The notes below the pieces were generated by a model. It did not search any database. It saw only the letters and a program-made list of their open reading frames with translations, and was not told where the DNA came from. Shown piece after piece: positions 1-7,965 of a stretch of DNA of 64,000 nucleotides. The stretch spans positions 3,246,501-3,310,500 of the forward strand of contig JADJVV010000001.1 in assembly GCA_016710435.1 (NCBI GenBank), written 5' to 3'. This DNA comes from Hyphomicrobiales bacterium. Lineage in GTDB: Bacteria; Pseudomonadota; Alphaproteobacteria; Rhizobiales; Aestuariivirgaceae. The position numbers were made by a program, and so were the translations under genes. The stretch's first letter is position 1, and every line of letters begins with the position of its first letter.

Positions 1-98
1 CCACCCAGTGTGTCTTTCAACCCGCCGGCACCCGCTGGGGAGGTTGCGGCAAGAGCAATCACAAATGCCGCCGGAACAATGTAAGACAAAGTTTTCAT
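1..98 (-). CDS. secreted protein, N-terminal fragment
   Basis: Only the first 32 codons are in the window; the gene runs off the left edge. The ATG at 96-98 is preceded by GGAGA seven bases upstream. The translation begins MKTLSYIVPAAF, continues as a hydrophobic stretch and reaches a PAGAG region, which reads as a Sec signal peptide with cleavage near residue 24. Nothing of the mature domain is visible, so no function is assigned. It is divergent from the IclR gene at 425 and may share its control region. Confidence 0.5.
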   Translation of the reverse strand, partial: MKTLSYIVPAAFVIALAATSPAGAGGLKDTLG

Positions 99-224
99 GA
101 CATGGTCTCCTTCGTGTTGCACCAGGTGGCTGTGGGCTCCCGTTTGTCACGTTCGCGGTCACAGCCATCCCGGCAATGACCTCAGGGTAAGGTGCCGCCT
201 CTCACCCAAGCCTTGGCGGGAAGA

Positions 225-301
225 GGAAAATACGGAAGAAACGGATTTCTTTTTCGCGCCGGGATTCACGTTTTGTGAAACGCGTTGCGGAAAATACGGA
301 A
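225..301. promoter_or_regulatory. possible IclR-family operator region
   Basis: A perfect inverted repeat, TTCAC-GTTTT-GTGAA, lies at 265-279. It is flanked by two direct copies of GGAAAATACGGAA (225-237 and 289-301). The block sits between the divergent genes at 98 and 425. IclR-family regulators usually bind short palindromes upstream of their own or a divergent gene, so this is a plausible autoregulatory site; that role is inferred. Confidence 0.35.
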
Positions 302-424
302 AATTCTTCACGTCAGGGCTGCAAATCCCGCGCGCTCCAACTCCCGTTCGCGGGACATGGGAACTGAATGCGGTTATGCGTGGTTGCAACAACGGGGGCG
401 CCTGATTGAACGAGTCGTGAAGCC

Positions 425-1207
425 ATGAACGACAAGTCCTTGAAGCCGTTGGTCCCCATCCAGTCCCTCGTCGTCGCCTTGCGCATTCTGGATGCGTTGG
501 GAAAGATGCGCGGTCCCGCCGCCCTCTCGGAGATCGCGCGCGATGCCCGCGTCTCGCCCAGCAAGCTGCATCGCTATCTCGCCACGCTGCTCTCCCACGG
601 CTACGTGGAGCAGAGCCGCCAGACCGGGCGCTACAGCCTGGGCCGCGGCAGCATAAGTCTCGGCCTGCGCGCCATGCGTCATGTGGATCTCTACGAGCGC
701 GTCAACGCCGGCCTCGATGACATCGCCAGGCGCACCGGTTGTCATTCCTTCATGTCGATCTGGACAGCAGCCGGGCCAATCGTCGTGCGCTGGTCCTATT
801 CAGATGACGGGATCGGCGTGAACACCATGCCGGGCCAACTCATGTCCGTGTTGCGCAGCAGCTCCGGTCAGATTTTTGCGGCCTTCCTTCCGGAGATCAA
901 GACCGCGCGCCTGATCCAGAAGGAGATCACCGCCATCGGCAAGGACGGCGAATATGCCCGCCGGCTCATCGCCCGTGTCGACACCGTCCGCACCCAGCGC
1001 TACTCCACCACGGTGGGAGAGCTGGAAGCGCATCTCCAGTCGATTGCCGTTCCGGTGTTTGACTGGCACAACGACTGGCTGATCGCCGTCGGCTGCACCT
1101 TCGATGTCGAGGCGGACAATGTGCGCCTCGACCGCACGCGCAAGGTTCTCCAGGACTTCGCCGCCAACACCTCGGCCCAGCCTGAAATTGCACTCGCCGT
1201 CGAATAG
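425..1207 (+). CDS. IclR-family transcriptional regulator
   Basis: This 260-residue protein has the IclR layout. The N-terminal winged helix-turn-helix (about residues 12-75) includes ALSEIARDARVSPSKLHRYL. The C-terminal ligand-binding domain starts near residue 80. The length is typical of the family (250-270). IclR proteins act in the cytoplasm as dimers and usually regulate catabolic genes. The next gene, 75 bases downstream on the same strand, is an AhpD/carboxymuconolactone-decarboxylase-like protein, so the two may form an operon. The effector and regulon cannot be read from the sequence. Confidence 0.88.
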   Translation: MNDKSLKPLVPIQSLVVALRILDALGKMRGPAALSEIARDARVSPSKLHRYLATLLSHGYVEQSRQTGRYSLGRGSISLGLRAMRHVDLYERVNAGLDDIARRTGCHSFMSIWTAAGPIVVRWSYSDDGIGVNTMPGQLMSVLRSSSGQIFAAFLPEIKTARLIQKEITAIGKDGEYARRLIARVDTVRTQRYSTTVGELEAHLQSIAVPVFDWHNDWLIAVGCTFDVEADNVRLDRTRKVLQDFAANTSAQPEIALAVE

Positions 1208-1282
1208 GCAATGGCCTTGCTCTAGATCAAGGACGTTGCCCCGCACATCGGCCAAACCCTGCGTATATTAGGAGATACGAAT

Positions 1283-1630
1283 ATGCAGGACGATTGGGCA
1301 GGCTATCTGGCGGGCGTTTCCGCGCGCATGAGGGAAATGCGGACCGAGCACCCGGACGTAATGAAAGGCTTTTCCGCCCTCGCCCAATCGGCCCTCAAGC
1401 CCCAGGCGCTGGATGGAAAGGTCAAGGAACTGATCGCACTCGGCATCTCCGTCGCCGTCCGCTGCGACGATTGCATCGGCTTCCACGTCAAGGCCGCCCT
1501 CGCCCACGGCGCCACCCGCGAGGAGATCATGGAAACGCTCGGCATGGCCATCTACATGGGCGCCGGACCCTCCGTCATGTACGCCACCCACGCGCTGGAA
1601 GCCTATGAGCAATTGAAACCGAAGGCGTGA
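1283..1630 (+). CDS. carboxymuconolactone decarboxylase / AhpD-like protein
   Basis: This 115-residue single-domain protein has the family signature CDDCIGFHVKAALAHGAT near residues 53-70, with the CxxC pair and following histidine typical of AhpD-type thiol reductases. Members work as small helical oligomers, either as peroxidase partners or in protocatechuate breakdown. The CxxC motif favours the redox type. AGGAG lies just upstream of the ATG. It follows an IclR regulator on the same strand and is probably co-transcribed with it. The substrate is unknown. Confidence 0.85.
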   Translation: MQDDWAGYLAGVSARMREMRTEHPDVMKGFSALAQSALKPQALDGKVKELIALGISVAVRCDDCIGFHVKAALAHGATREEIMETLGMAIYMGAGPSVMYATHALEAYEQLKPKA

Positions 1631-1640
1631 TGGTTGCGGT

Positions 1641-2441
1641 TCAGCGGTCAGACAAAGCCTGCCACGATGCATCGGTGAGAAAAATCCTGGCAGACGGGAT
1701 GCCGCCACTGGCTGCCACCACGAACAGTTCCTCAACCCCATAGTAGTCGATGCAGCCTTTCACCATCACCGCGAACTCTGGCCTCAGATGCCCGCCTCGG
1801 ATTTCACAATGCTTTCGGTTATCAGTTTCCGGCTGGCGACGACATAGTTTCCCGTATTCAGGATATTGCCGTCCTTCTTCACCACACTGTCATCGCCCTC
1901 GCTGCAGAAAGCGCACGTTGCGCTTCTTCTTTGGCAAGCCCTGAAAGATGTCGCATGACCACGCAGCATATGTGCCTTTGCCAACAACCGGAGGCAGCGC
2001 TGTGCAGGGGCGCCGAGTGATTTCTTGAAGCTTGCCCGCCGACAGACGGTGAGACTGGCACTTGAAGCCAGACTTGAACCTCTGGAAACGGCCTTGCAGG
2101 GGATTGACGGCCTCATACCCGTTGTAGACCGTGAGACCGTTGGGGCGCTTTGCGCAGTGGCACTCGCCGGGTCTGACATGCACGCTTGAACCTGGGCCAC
2201 CGTAAACAACTACGGTCTGCTGCGTCCCATCCCCGTTCATGGGCGTGGTGTTGCACACATTGTAGTCCGCAGGTGCCGATGCTGCGTCGCCGGCGTTCGG
2301 TCCCACACGGGCAATCGAGATGCGGTTCCCGGCCCCTCCGATCGTCGACCACTCCGCCGCGCCCCGATCTTCTGGCACGCCATCCGCACTGGCGGGCGTC
2401 GCCAGACACAAAACCAACAGCAGTCCCCAAAGCTTGCCCAT
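1641..2441 (-). CDS. secreted hypothetical protein, interrupted by two frameshifts
   Basis: The start at 2441 follows AGGGAGGG and encodes a clear signal peptide (MGKLWGLLLVLCLATPASA). The first frame stays open to 1890 and contains several cysteines (for example CHCAKRP). Homogeneous coding sequence continues from about 1920 to 1784 in a second frame (KKDGNILNTGNYVVASRKL), then returns to the first frame from about 1795 to the stop at 1641 (GCIDYYGVEELFVVAASGG). The two shifts compensate: one extra base, then one missing. The repaired product would be about 266 residues, exported and Cys-containing. I do not recognise a family. Indels are common in this window, so this may be sequence error rather than a pseudogene. 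Confidence 0.5.
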
Positions 2442-2499
2442 CGCAGCCCTCCCTGTTGCCCTGGCAGAAAGCTGGCACGGGGAAAACCCCGGCACAACC

Positions 2500-2528
2500 A
2501 AAAAGGGAGCGGCCTTGCGGCCACTCCC
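2500..2528 (-). terminator. rho-independent terminator of lon
   Basis: Read on the minus strand, a ten-pair stem GGGAGTGGCC / GGCCGCTCCC closes a GCAA tetraloop and is followed by TTTTT. It lies 28 bases past the lon stop codon and ahead of the next minus-strand gene. Confidence 0.9.
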
Positions 2529-2555
2529 TCGGAACGTCATTGCTTGAGAAGCGTC

Positions 2556-5000
2556 TTAGTGTGTCACCGCACCCTCGCCGTCCGGCGCGGAAGCGGGGCC
2601 CTTGGCGCGGGCGGCGGCGGCGGCTTCTTCCGCCTCCTCGTCCCACACGATGGGCGTCGGCTGGCGAACCAGCGCGTGCTTCAGCACATCGTCCACATGA
2701 GACACGGGTACCAGCTCCATGCCGGACTTCACGTTGTCCGGGATTTCAGCGAGGTCCTTCACGTTCTCCTGCGGGATCAGCACCTTGGTGATGCCGGCGC
2801 GCAGTGCAGCGAGCAGCTTTTCCTTCAAGCCGCCGATGGGCAGAACCCGGCCACGCAGCGTCACTTCGCCGGTCATGGCCACGTCCTTGCGCACGGGGAT
2901 ACCCGTCAGCACCGAGACGATGGCCGTCGCCATGGCGATGCCCGCCGACGGACCGTCCTTCGGTGTCGCGCCTTCCGGCACGTGCACGTGGATGTCCTTC
3001 CGGTCGAACACGGGCGGCTTCACGCCGATCGAAGGCGCGCGGCTGCGCACGTAGGATGAAGCCGCCGAGATCGACTCCTTCATCACGTCGCGCAGGTTGC
3101 CCGTCACCGTCATCTTGCCCTTGCCGGGCATCATGAGGGCTTCGATGGTCAGCAACTCGCCACCCACTTCTGTCCACGCCAGGCCGGTGACAACACCCAC
3201 CTGGTCCTCGCGCTCGGCCTCGCCGAAGCGGAACTTCGGCACGCCGAGATAATCGTGAACCACTTCGGCCGTGACCTTGATCTTCTTCTTCTTGGAGATC
3301 ATCAGGTCCTTCACCGCCTTGCGGGCGAGCGTATTCATCTCGCGCTCAAGGTTGCGCACGCCCGCCTCACGGGTATAGCGGCGGATGATTTCGTGCACCG
3401 CCTCTGCCGTCACCTCGAATTCCTTCTTGTCGAGGCCGTGGTGTTCCATGGCCTTGGGAACGAGGTGGCGCCGGGCGATTTCGGCCTTCTCATCTTCCGT
3501 GTAACCGGCGATGCGGATGATCTCCATGCGGTCGAGCAACGCCGGCGGAATGTTCAGCGTGTTCGAGGTCGTCACGAACATCACGTTCGAGAGGTCGTAT
3601 TCCACCTCAAGATAGTGGTCCATGAACGTGCCGTTCTGCTCGGGATCAAGCACCTCCAGCAACGCCGCCGACGGATCGCCGCGGAAATCCATGCCCATCT
3701 TGTCGATCTCGTCGAGCAGGAAGAGCGGGTTGGACTTCTTGGCTTTCTTCATCGACTGGATGACCTTGCCGGGCATCGAACCGATGTAGGTGCGGCGGTG
3801 GCCGCGGATCTCGGCTTCATCACGCACGCCGCCCAGCGACATGCGGATGAACTCGCGGCCCGTGGCCTTGGCAATCGACTTGCCAAGCGACGTCTTGCCC
3901 ACGCCGGGCGGGCCGACGAGACACAGGATCGGACCCTTCAGCTTGTTGGTGCGCGCCTGCACCGCGAGGTATTCGACGATGCGTTCCTTCACCTTGTCGA
4001 GGCCGTAGTGGTCGGTGTCGAGCACGTTCTGGGCAAACTCCAGGTCTGCCTTCACCTTGCTCTTCACGCCCCACGGGATCGACAGCAGCCAGTCGAGGTA
4101 ATTGCGGACAACAGTCGCTTCCGCCGACATCGGAGACATCTGGCGCAGCTTCTTCATTTCGGCATCGGCCCGCTCACGCGCTTCCTTGGAGAGCTTCGTC
4201 TCCTTGATGCGCTTGTCGAGTTCGCCGAGTTCGTCCTTGCCTTCTTCGCCGTCGCCGAGTTCCTTCTGGATGGCCTTCATCTGCTCATTCAGATAGTACT
4301 CGCGCTGCGTCTTCTCCATCTGCCGCTTCACGCGGCTGCGGATGCGCTTCTCGACCTGCAGCACCGAAATCTCGCCTTCCATCAGCGCATAGGCTTTCTC
4401 AAGCCGTGCTTCGACGGTGTCGAGTTCAAGCAGCGCCTGCTTGTCGGGAATCTTCACGGCAAGATGTGCGGCAATGGTGTCGGCCAGCTTGCCGAAGTCG
4501 GTGATGCTGGAAAGGTTCGCAAGAACCTCCTGCGGCACCTTCTTGTTCAACTTCACATAGCTCTCGAACTGCGACGAGGTGGAACGCGCCAGGCCTTCCG
4601 TTTCCTTGTCGGCCGAAACAGGCGTTTCCATCACGGAAACTTCCGCTTCAAAGAAATCGGCGCGGTCGGTGAACTTCTGGATGCGCGCGCGCTCAAGGCC
4701 TTCCACCAGCACCTTCACGGTGCCGTCAGGCAACTTCAGCAGCTGCATCACTTGGGCCAGCGTGCCCACTTCATAGATCGCATCCTGCGCCGGATCATCA
4801 TCCGCCGGGTTGCGCTGCGCCACGAGCACGATGCGCTTTTCTTCACGCATCACCTCTTCCAGCGCCTTGATGGATTTCTCGCGGCCCACGAACAGCGGCA
4901 CGATCATGTGCGGAAACACGACGATGTCGCGCAGCGGAAGAACCGGAAGCACTTCCGCCGGAGTTTCGGTGACCGTCTTTTCTGTGGTCTTCTTTGCCAT
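2556..5000 (-). CDS. lon: ATP-dependent protease La (Lon)
   Basis: Lon is a cytoplasmic AAA+ serine protease that degrades misfolded and regulatory proteins. The 814-residue length is normal. The N-terminal LON substrate-binding domain (about 20-215) begins VLPLRDIVVFP, followed by coiled coil. The AAA+ module has Walker A GPPGVGKTSLGKS near residue 365. The C-terminal protease domain has PKDGPSAG with the catalytic serine and TLRGRVLPIGGLKEK with the catalytic lysine. The ATG at 5000 is preferred because AGGGA sits six bases upstream; the in-frame ATG at 5006 has AGGGA abutting it. clpX lies upstream in the same direction. Confidence 0.97.
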   Translation of the reverse strand: MAKKTTEKTVTETPAEVLPVLPLRDIVVFPHMIVPLFVGREKSIKALEEVMREEKRIVLVAQRNPADDDPAQDAIYEVGTLAQVMQLLKLPDGTVKVLVEGLERARIQKFTDRADFFEAEVSVMETPVSADKETEGLARSTSSQFESYVKLNKKVPQEVLANLSSITDFGKLADTIAAHLAVKIPDKQALLELDTVEARLEKAYALMEGEISVLQVEKRIRSRVKRQMEKTQREYYLNEQMKAIQKELGDGEEGKDELGELDKRIKETKLSKEARERADAEMKKLRQMSPMSAEATVVRNYLDWLLSIPWGVKSKVKADLEFAQNVLDTDHYGLDKVKERIVEYLAVQARTNKLKGPILCLVGPPGVGKTSLGKSIAKATGREFIRMSLGGVRDEAEIRGHRRTYIGSMPGKVIQSMKKAKKSNPLFLLDEIDKMGMDFRGDPSAALLEVLDPEQNGTFMDHYLEVEYDLSNVMFVTTSNTLNIPPALLDRMEIIRIAGYTEDEKAEIARRHLVPKAMEHHGLDKKEFEVTAEAVHEIIRRYTREAGVRNLEREMNTLARKAVKDLMISKKKKIKVTAEVVHDYLGVPKFRFGEAEREDQVGVVTGLAWTEVGGELLTIEALMMPGKGKMTVTGNLRDVMKESISAASSYVRSRAPSIGVKPPVFDRKDIHVHVPEGATPKDGPSAGIAMATAIVSVLTGIPVRKDVAMTGEVTLRGRVLPIGGLKEKLLAALRAGITKVLIPQENVKDLAEIPDNVKSGMELVPVSHVDDVLKHALVRQPTPIVWDEEAEEAAAAARAKGPASAPDGEGAVTH

Positions 5001-5038
5001 TTTCATTCCCTGTTGCAGGCAGGACACCTGCTCACTCG

Positions 5039-5061
5039 GCCACGCGACGCATTCGCGTGGC
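5039..5061. repeat. inverted repeat between clpX and lon
   Basis: GCCACGCG at 5039-5046 and CGCGTGGC at 5054-5061 form a perfect eight-pair stem with a seven-base loop. It lies about 40 bases upstream of the lon start in the 129-base gap after clpX. There is no T-run, so it is either a weak transcript-end structure for clpX or a regulatory site for lon. Confidence 0.4.
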
Positions 5062-5129
5062 ACTCACAATCGTCAGCGGATGTGGCGTTGCGGCAGCCCT
5101 TCTTCAAGAGCCACCGCATCGTCCCTGCG

Positions 5130-6410
5130 TCAGGCGGAGGCGCTGGCCACCTTGGGTGGCGCCTGCTTCTCGCGGTCGGAATAGATCAGCAGCGGCTTGG
5201 CATCGCCATCCACAACGTCACGCGAGATCACCACCTCTTCGACCCCGGTCATGCCCGGCAGGTCGTACATGGTGTCGAGCAGAATGCCTTCCATGATCGA
5301 GCGGAGACCACGCGCACCCGTCTTGCGCTCGATGGCGCGGCGGGCAATGGCGCGCAGTGCTTCCTCCGGAATGGTGAGCTTCACGCCTTCCATCTCGAAC
5401 AGGCGCTGGTACTGCTTGATCAGTGCGTTCTTCGGCTCGGAGAGGATCTGCACCAGGGCTGCCTCGTCCAGGTCTTCCAGCGTCGCGGTCACCGGCAGTC
5501 GGCCCACGAATTCCGGAATGAGGCCGAAGCGCAGAAGGTCTTCCGGCTCCAGTTCGCGGAGCACCGCACCGGTGCGGCGGTCATCGGGCGCCCGAACCGT
5601 CGCGGCAAAGCCGATACCCGTCCCCTTGGAACGCTGGTTGATGATACGCTCAAGTCCGGCGAATGCGCCGCCACAGATGAACAGGATGTTGGTCGTATCC
5701 ACCTGCAGGAATTCCTGTTGCGGATGCTTGCGGCCACCCTGAGGCGGCACCGAGGCAACCGTGCCTTCCATGATCTTGAGCAGGGCCTGCTGCACACCCT
5801 CACCCGACACGTCGCGGGTGATCGAGGGGTTGTCAGACTTGCGGCTGATCTTGTCGATCTCGTCGATGTAGACGATGCCCCGCTGCGCCCGCTCCACATT
5901 GTAGTCAGAGGCCTGCAGCAGCTTGAGGATGATGTTCTCCACGTCCTCGCCCACATAGCCCGCTTCCGTCAGCGTCGTGGCGTCAGCCATGGTGAAGGGC
6001 ACGTCGAGAATGCGCGCCAGCGTTTGAGCCAGCAGCGTCTTGCCGGAACCGGTGGGGCCCACGAGCAGGATGTTGGACTTCGCCAACTCCACGTCGTTGC
6101 CCTTCTGGCCATGATTCAGGCGCTTGTAGTGGTTATGCACGGCAACAGAGAGCACGCGCTTCGCGTGGTCCTGGCCGATCACGTAGTCGTCCAGCACCTT
6201 GCGGATTTCTTGCGGCGTCGGCACCCCGTCCTTCGACTTCACCAGCGCCGACTTGTTCTCTTCACGGATGATGTCCATGCAGAGCTCGACACATTCGTCG
6301 CAAATGAAAACGGTGGGCCCGGCGATCAGTTTGCGCACCTCGTGCTGGCTCTTTCCGCAGAAAGAACAGTACAGAGTGTTCTTGTTGTCGCCTGAGGCTG
6401 CCTTGCTCAT
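5130..6410 (-). CDS. clpX: Clp protease ATPase subunit ClpX
   Basis: ClpX is the hexameric AAA+ unfoldase that feeds ClpP. The 426 residues fit the family. The N-terminal zinc-binding domain has CSFCGKSQHEVRKL and CDECVELC. Walker A is GPTGSGKTLLAQ, Walker B is VYIDEIDKI, and the ClpP-docking IGF loop is present in GTGIGFAATV. I use the start at MSKAASGD (6410), the usual N-terminus, with AAGGA upstream, rather than the longer frame to 6458. clpP lies upstream and lon downstream on the same strand, the common alphaproteobacterial order. Confidence 0.97.
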   Translation of the reverse strand: MSKAASGDNKNTLYCSFCGKSQHEVRKLIAGPTVFICDECVELCMDIIREENKSALVKSKDGVPTPQEIRKVLDDYVIGQDHAKRVLSVAVHNHYKRLNHGQKGNDVELAKSNILLVGPTGSGKTLLAQTLARILDVPFTMADATTLTEAGYVGEDVENIILKLLQASDYNVERAQRGIVYIDEIDKISRKSDNPSITRDVSGEGVQQALLKIMEGTVASVPPQGGRKHPQQEFLQVDTTNILFICGGAFAGLERIINQRSKGTGIGFAATVRAPDDRRTGAVLRELEPEDLLRFGLIPEFVGRLPVTATLEDLDEAALVQILSEPKNALIKQYQRLFEMEGVKLTIPEEALRAIARRAIERKTGARGLRSIMEGILLDTMYDLPGMTGVEEVVISRDVVDGDAKPLLIYSDREKQAPPKVASASA

Positions 6411-6455
6411 GTCTTCATCCTTGTCTTGGCGCCGGGTTCTCCGGTCGCCTGTCGG

Positions 6456-6479
6456 CACTTTCTAGATACGCAGAAAGTG
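6456..6479. repeat. inverted repeat upstream of clpX
   Basis: CACTTTCT (6456-6463) and AGAAAGTG (6472-6479) form a perfect eight-base inverted repeat with an eight-base spacer, 46 bases upstream of the clpX start. Position and symmetry suit an operator or a leader hairpin. The rest of the gap (6411-6690) holds only a GC-rich hairpin near 6633-6654, which may mark the end of clpP, and no recognisable gene. Confidence 0.3.
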
Positions 6480-6690
6480 GCCCTAAAGTGTCTCACAATA
6501 GACCAAATGCCCGACTCAAATCCAGCATGAGGCCCCGGAGGTTAACCAATCCTTGCCGCCGCCTGCCATGCACCATTGCGATGGCTGGACCTTGTGGAAA
6601 ACGGACAAAGCCCGGTTGTGGATGCAATCCCGGGGCCACCCCGGCGGGAGTGGCCGCAAATATTCCCGGGGAAATTCCGCCATCAGCGGA

Positions 6691-7316
6691 TTACTTCGCA
6701 TCTTCCGGGAGTTGACGCACGCTCTTCACCTCGTCGATCAGGCCGAACTTCACCGCCTCGTCAGCCGACATGAAGTTGTCCCGCTCCAGCGCGTCCTCGA
6801 TTTCCTTTACCGAGCGGCCCGTGTGCTTCACGTAGATCTCATTGAGGCGCTTGCGCAGGTTTTCCACGTTGCGCGCATGGATGAGAATGTCCGTCACCTG
6901 GCCCTGGAAGCCGCCCGAGGGCTGGTGAACCATGATGGAGGAGTGCGGCAGGGGCAAAACGCATGCCCTTCTGTCCCGCCGTCGAGAGCAGCGGAGCCCA
7001 TGGACGCCGCCTGCCCCATGACGATCGTGGAAACCGGGCACCGGATGAACTGCATCGTGTCGTAGATGGAAAGGCCCGACGTCACCACGCCACCCGGCGA
7101 GTTGATGTACATGGCGATTTCCTTCTTGGGGTTTTCAGCCTCAAGGAACAGCAACTGCATGCAGATCGAGGCCGCCATGGTGTCTTCCACCTGCCCCGTC
7201 ACGAAGATGATGCGCTCGCGCAGCAGGCGCGACGGCAGGTCATAGACGCGCTCGCCACGGGCTTCCTGCTGAATGACGGAAGGCCAGAAGGCGGCAGTGG
7301 GATCAAATGCGGGCAT
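6691..7316 (-). CDS. clpP: ATP-dependent Clp protease proteolytic subunit ClpP (frameshifted as given)
   Basis: ClpP is the barrel-forming serine protease partner of ClpX. The start at 7316 (MPAFDPTAAFWPSV) has GGAG six bases upstream. Two single extra C residues break the frame. One follows GGCTC near 7001. The other is in the CCCC run near 6955. Removing both restores MGSLLSTAGQKGMRFALPHS and gives a normal 207-residue protein. The catalytic serine (GQAASMG), histidine (MVHQPSGG) and a C-terminal aspartate (ERDNFM) are all present. An intact ClpP is expected here, so sequence error is the likely cause. Confidence 0.9.
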
Positions 7317-7407
7317 GGGAACTCCGGATGGGGGAATCAGATTGGGGTCGTCGGCACCATAGATAGGTGACCCCCTAACAAATCGCAAATTGGCGGAGAA
7401 AGGGGGT

Positions 7408-7845
7408 TCAGGTGGTGGCTTTCGGAGACGCGATCAGCTTCTCCGCCTTGCTGCAGACTTCGACGACGGTCGCGGTCATGCGGTTGACGCTGAGGTTTCC
7501 CATGGCCTCATGCGGGGCATAGCGGGCGATGAGATAGTCACGGTTTTCGCTCAGGTCCCGGATATGGTCTTCCGTCCGCTTCTTCAGCACCAGACCGAGG
7601 GCGCGGCAGGGTTCCAGCCTCGCCGCAAGGTTGTGTTGCAGGCCTCTCACCGCAGCGGGTCCGTTCCCGCCATGCAGCAGCACCGCATTCATCGCCAACT
7701 CCACCGCGTGAATGGACAACAGCCGGAAGGGCGGCAGTGGCAGCACGCCCACGGCCGCCGCCCCCGCCAAGGCGAAGGCCGCCGTTCTGTATTGCCGTGC
7801 CAGTTCAAGGCCACCGGTTGCATCGACACAAGGATACTGCCCCAT
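7408..7845 (-). CDS. hypothetical protein, possible helical HEPN-like fold
   Basis: This 145-residue, mostly helical protein carries SIHAVELAMNAVLL near residues 43-56 and HNLAARLEPCRALGL near 71-85. That pairing resembles small HEPN-like or DUF proteins found singly in Hyphomicrobiales chromosomes. No canonical HEPN nuclease motif (Rx4-6H) is clear, so I infer no activity. The Shine-Dalgarno sequence before the start at 7845 is weak and the true start could be slightly downstream. It sits between clpP and ilvD on the same strand. Confidence 0.5.
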   Translation of the reverse strand: MGQYPCVDATGGLELARQYRTAAFALAGAAAVGVLPLPPFRLLSIHAVELAMNAVLLHGGNGPAAVRGLQHNLAARLEPCRALGLVLKKRTEDHIRDLSENRDYLIARYAPHEAMGNLSVNRMTATVVEVCSKAEKLIASPKATT

Positions 7846-7965
7846 GGCCAGGATTGTGGCACCAACGGGCCAAGGATCCCTTTCCCGGAAAGCTGCAAAT
7901 CTCGGTCTCGTGTTTACCGAATGTTTCGAAACCCGATCCGCTTCTCAGCCGCTTAGCGGGAAGCG

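Noticed and set aside
2186..2791. 201-codon plus-strand frame across the secreted-protein and lon ends
   Set aside because: It crosses the lon terminator and two minus-strand genes; the Arg/Pro/Ser-rich composition is typical of a shadow frame.
3255..6395. 1046-codon plus-strand open frame across lon and clpX
   Set aside because: It is exactly antisense to two strongly conserved genes; its His/Arg/Leu-rich product is the usual shadow of high-GC coding DNA.
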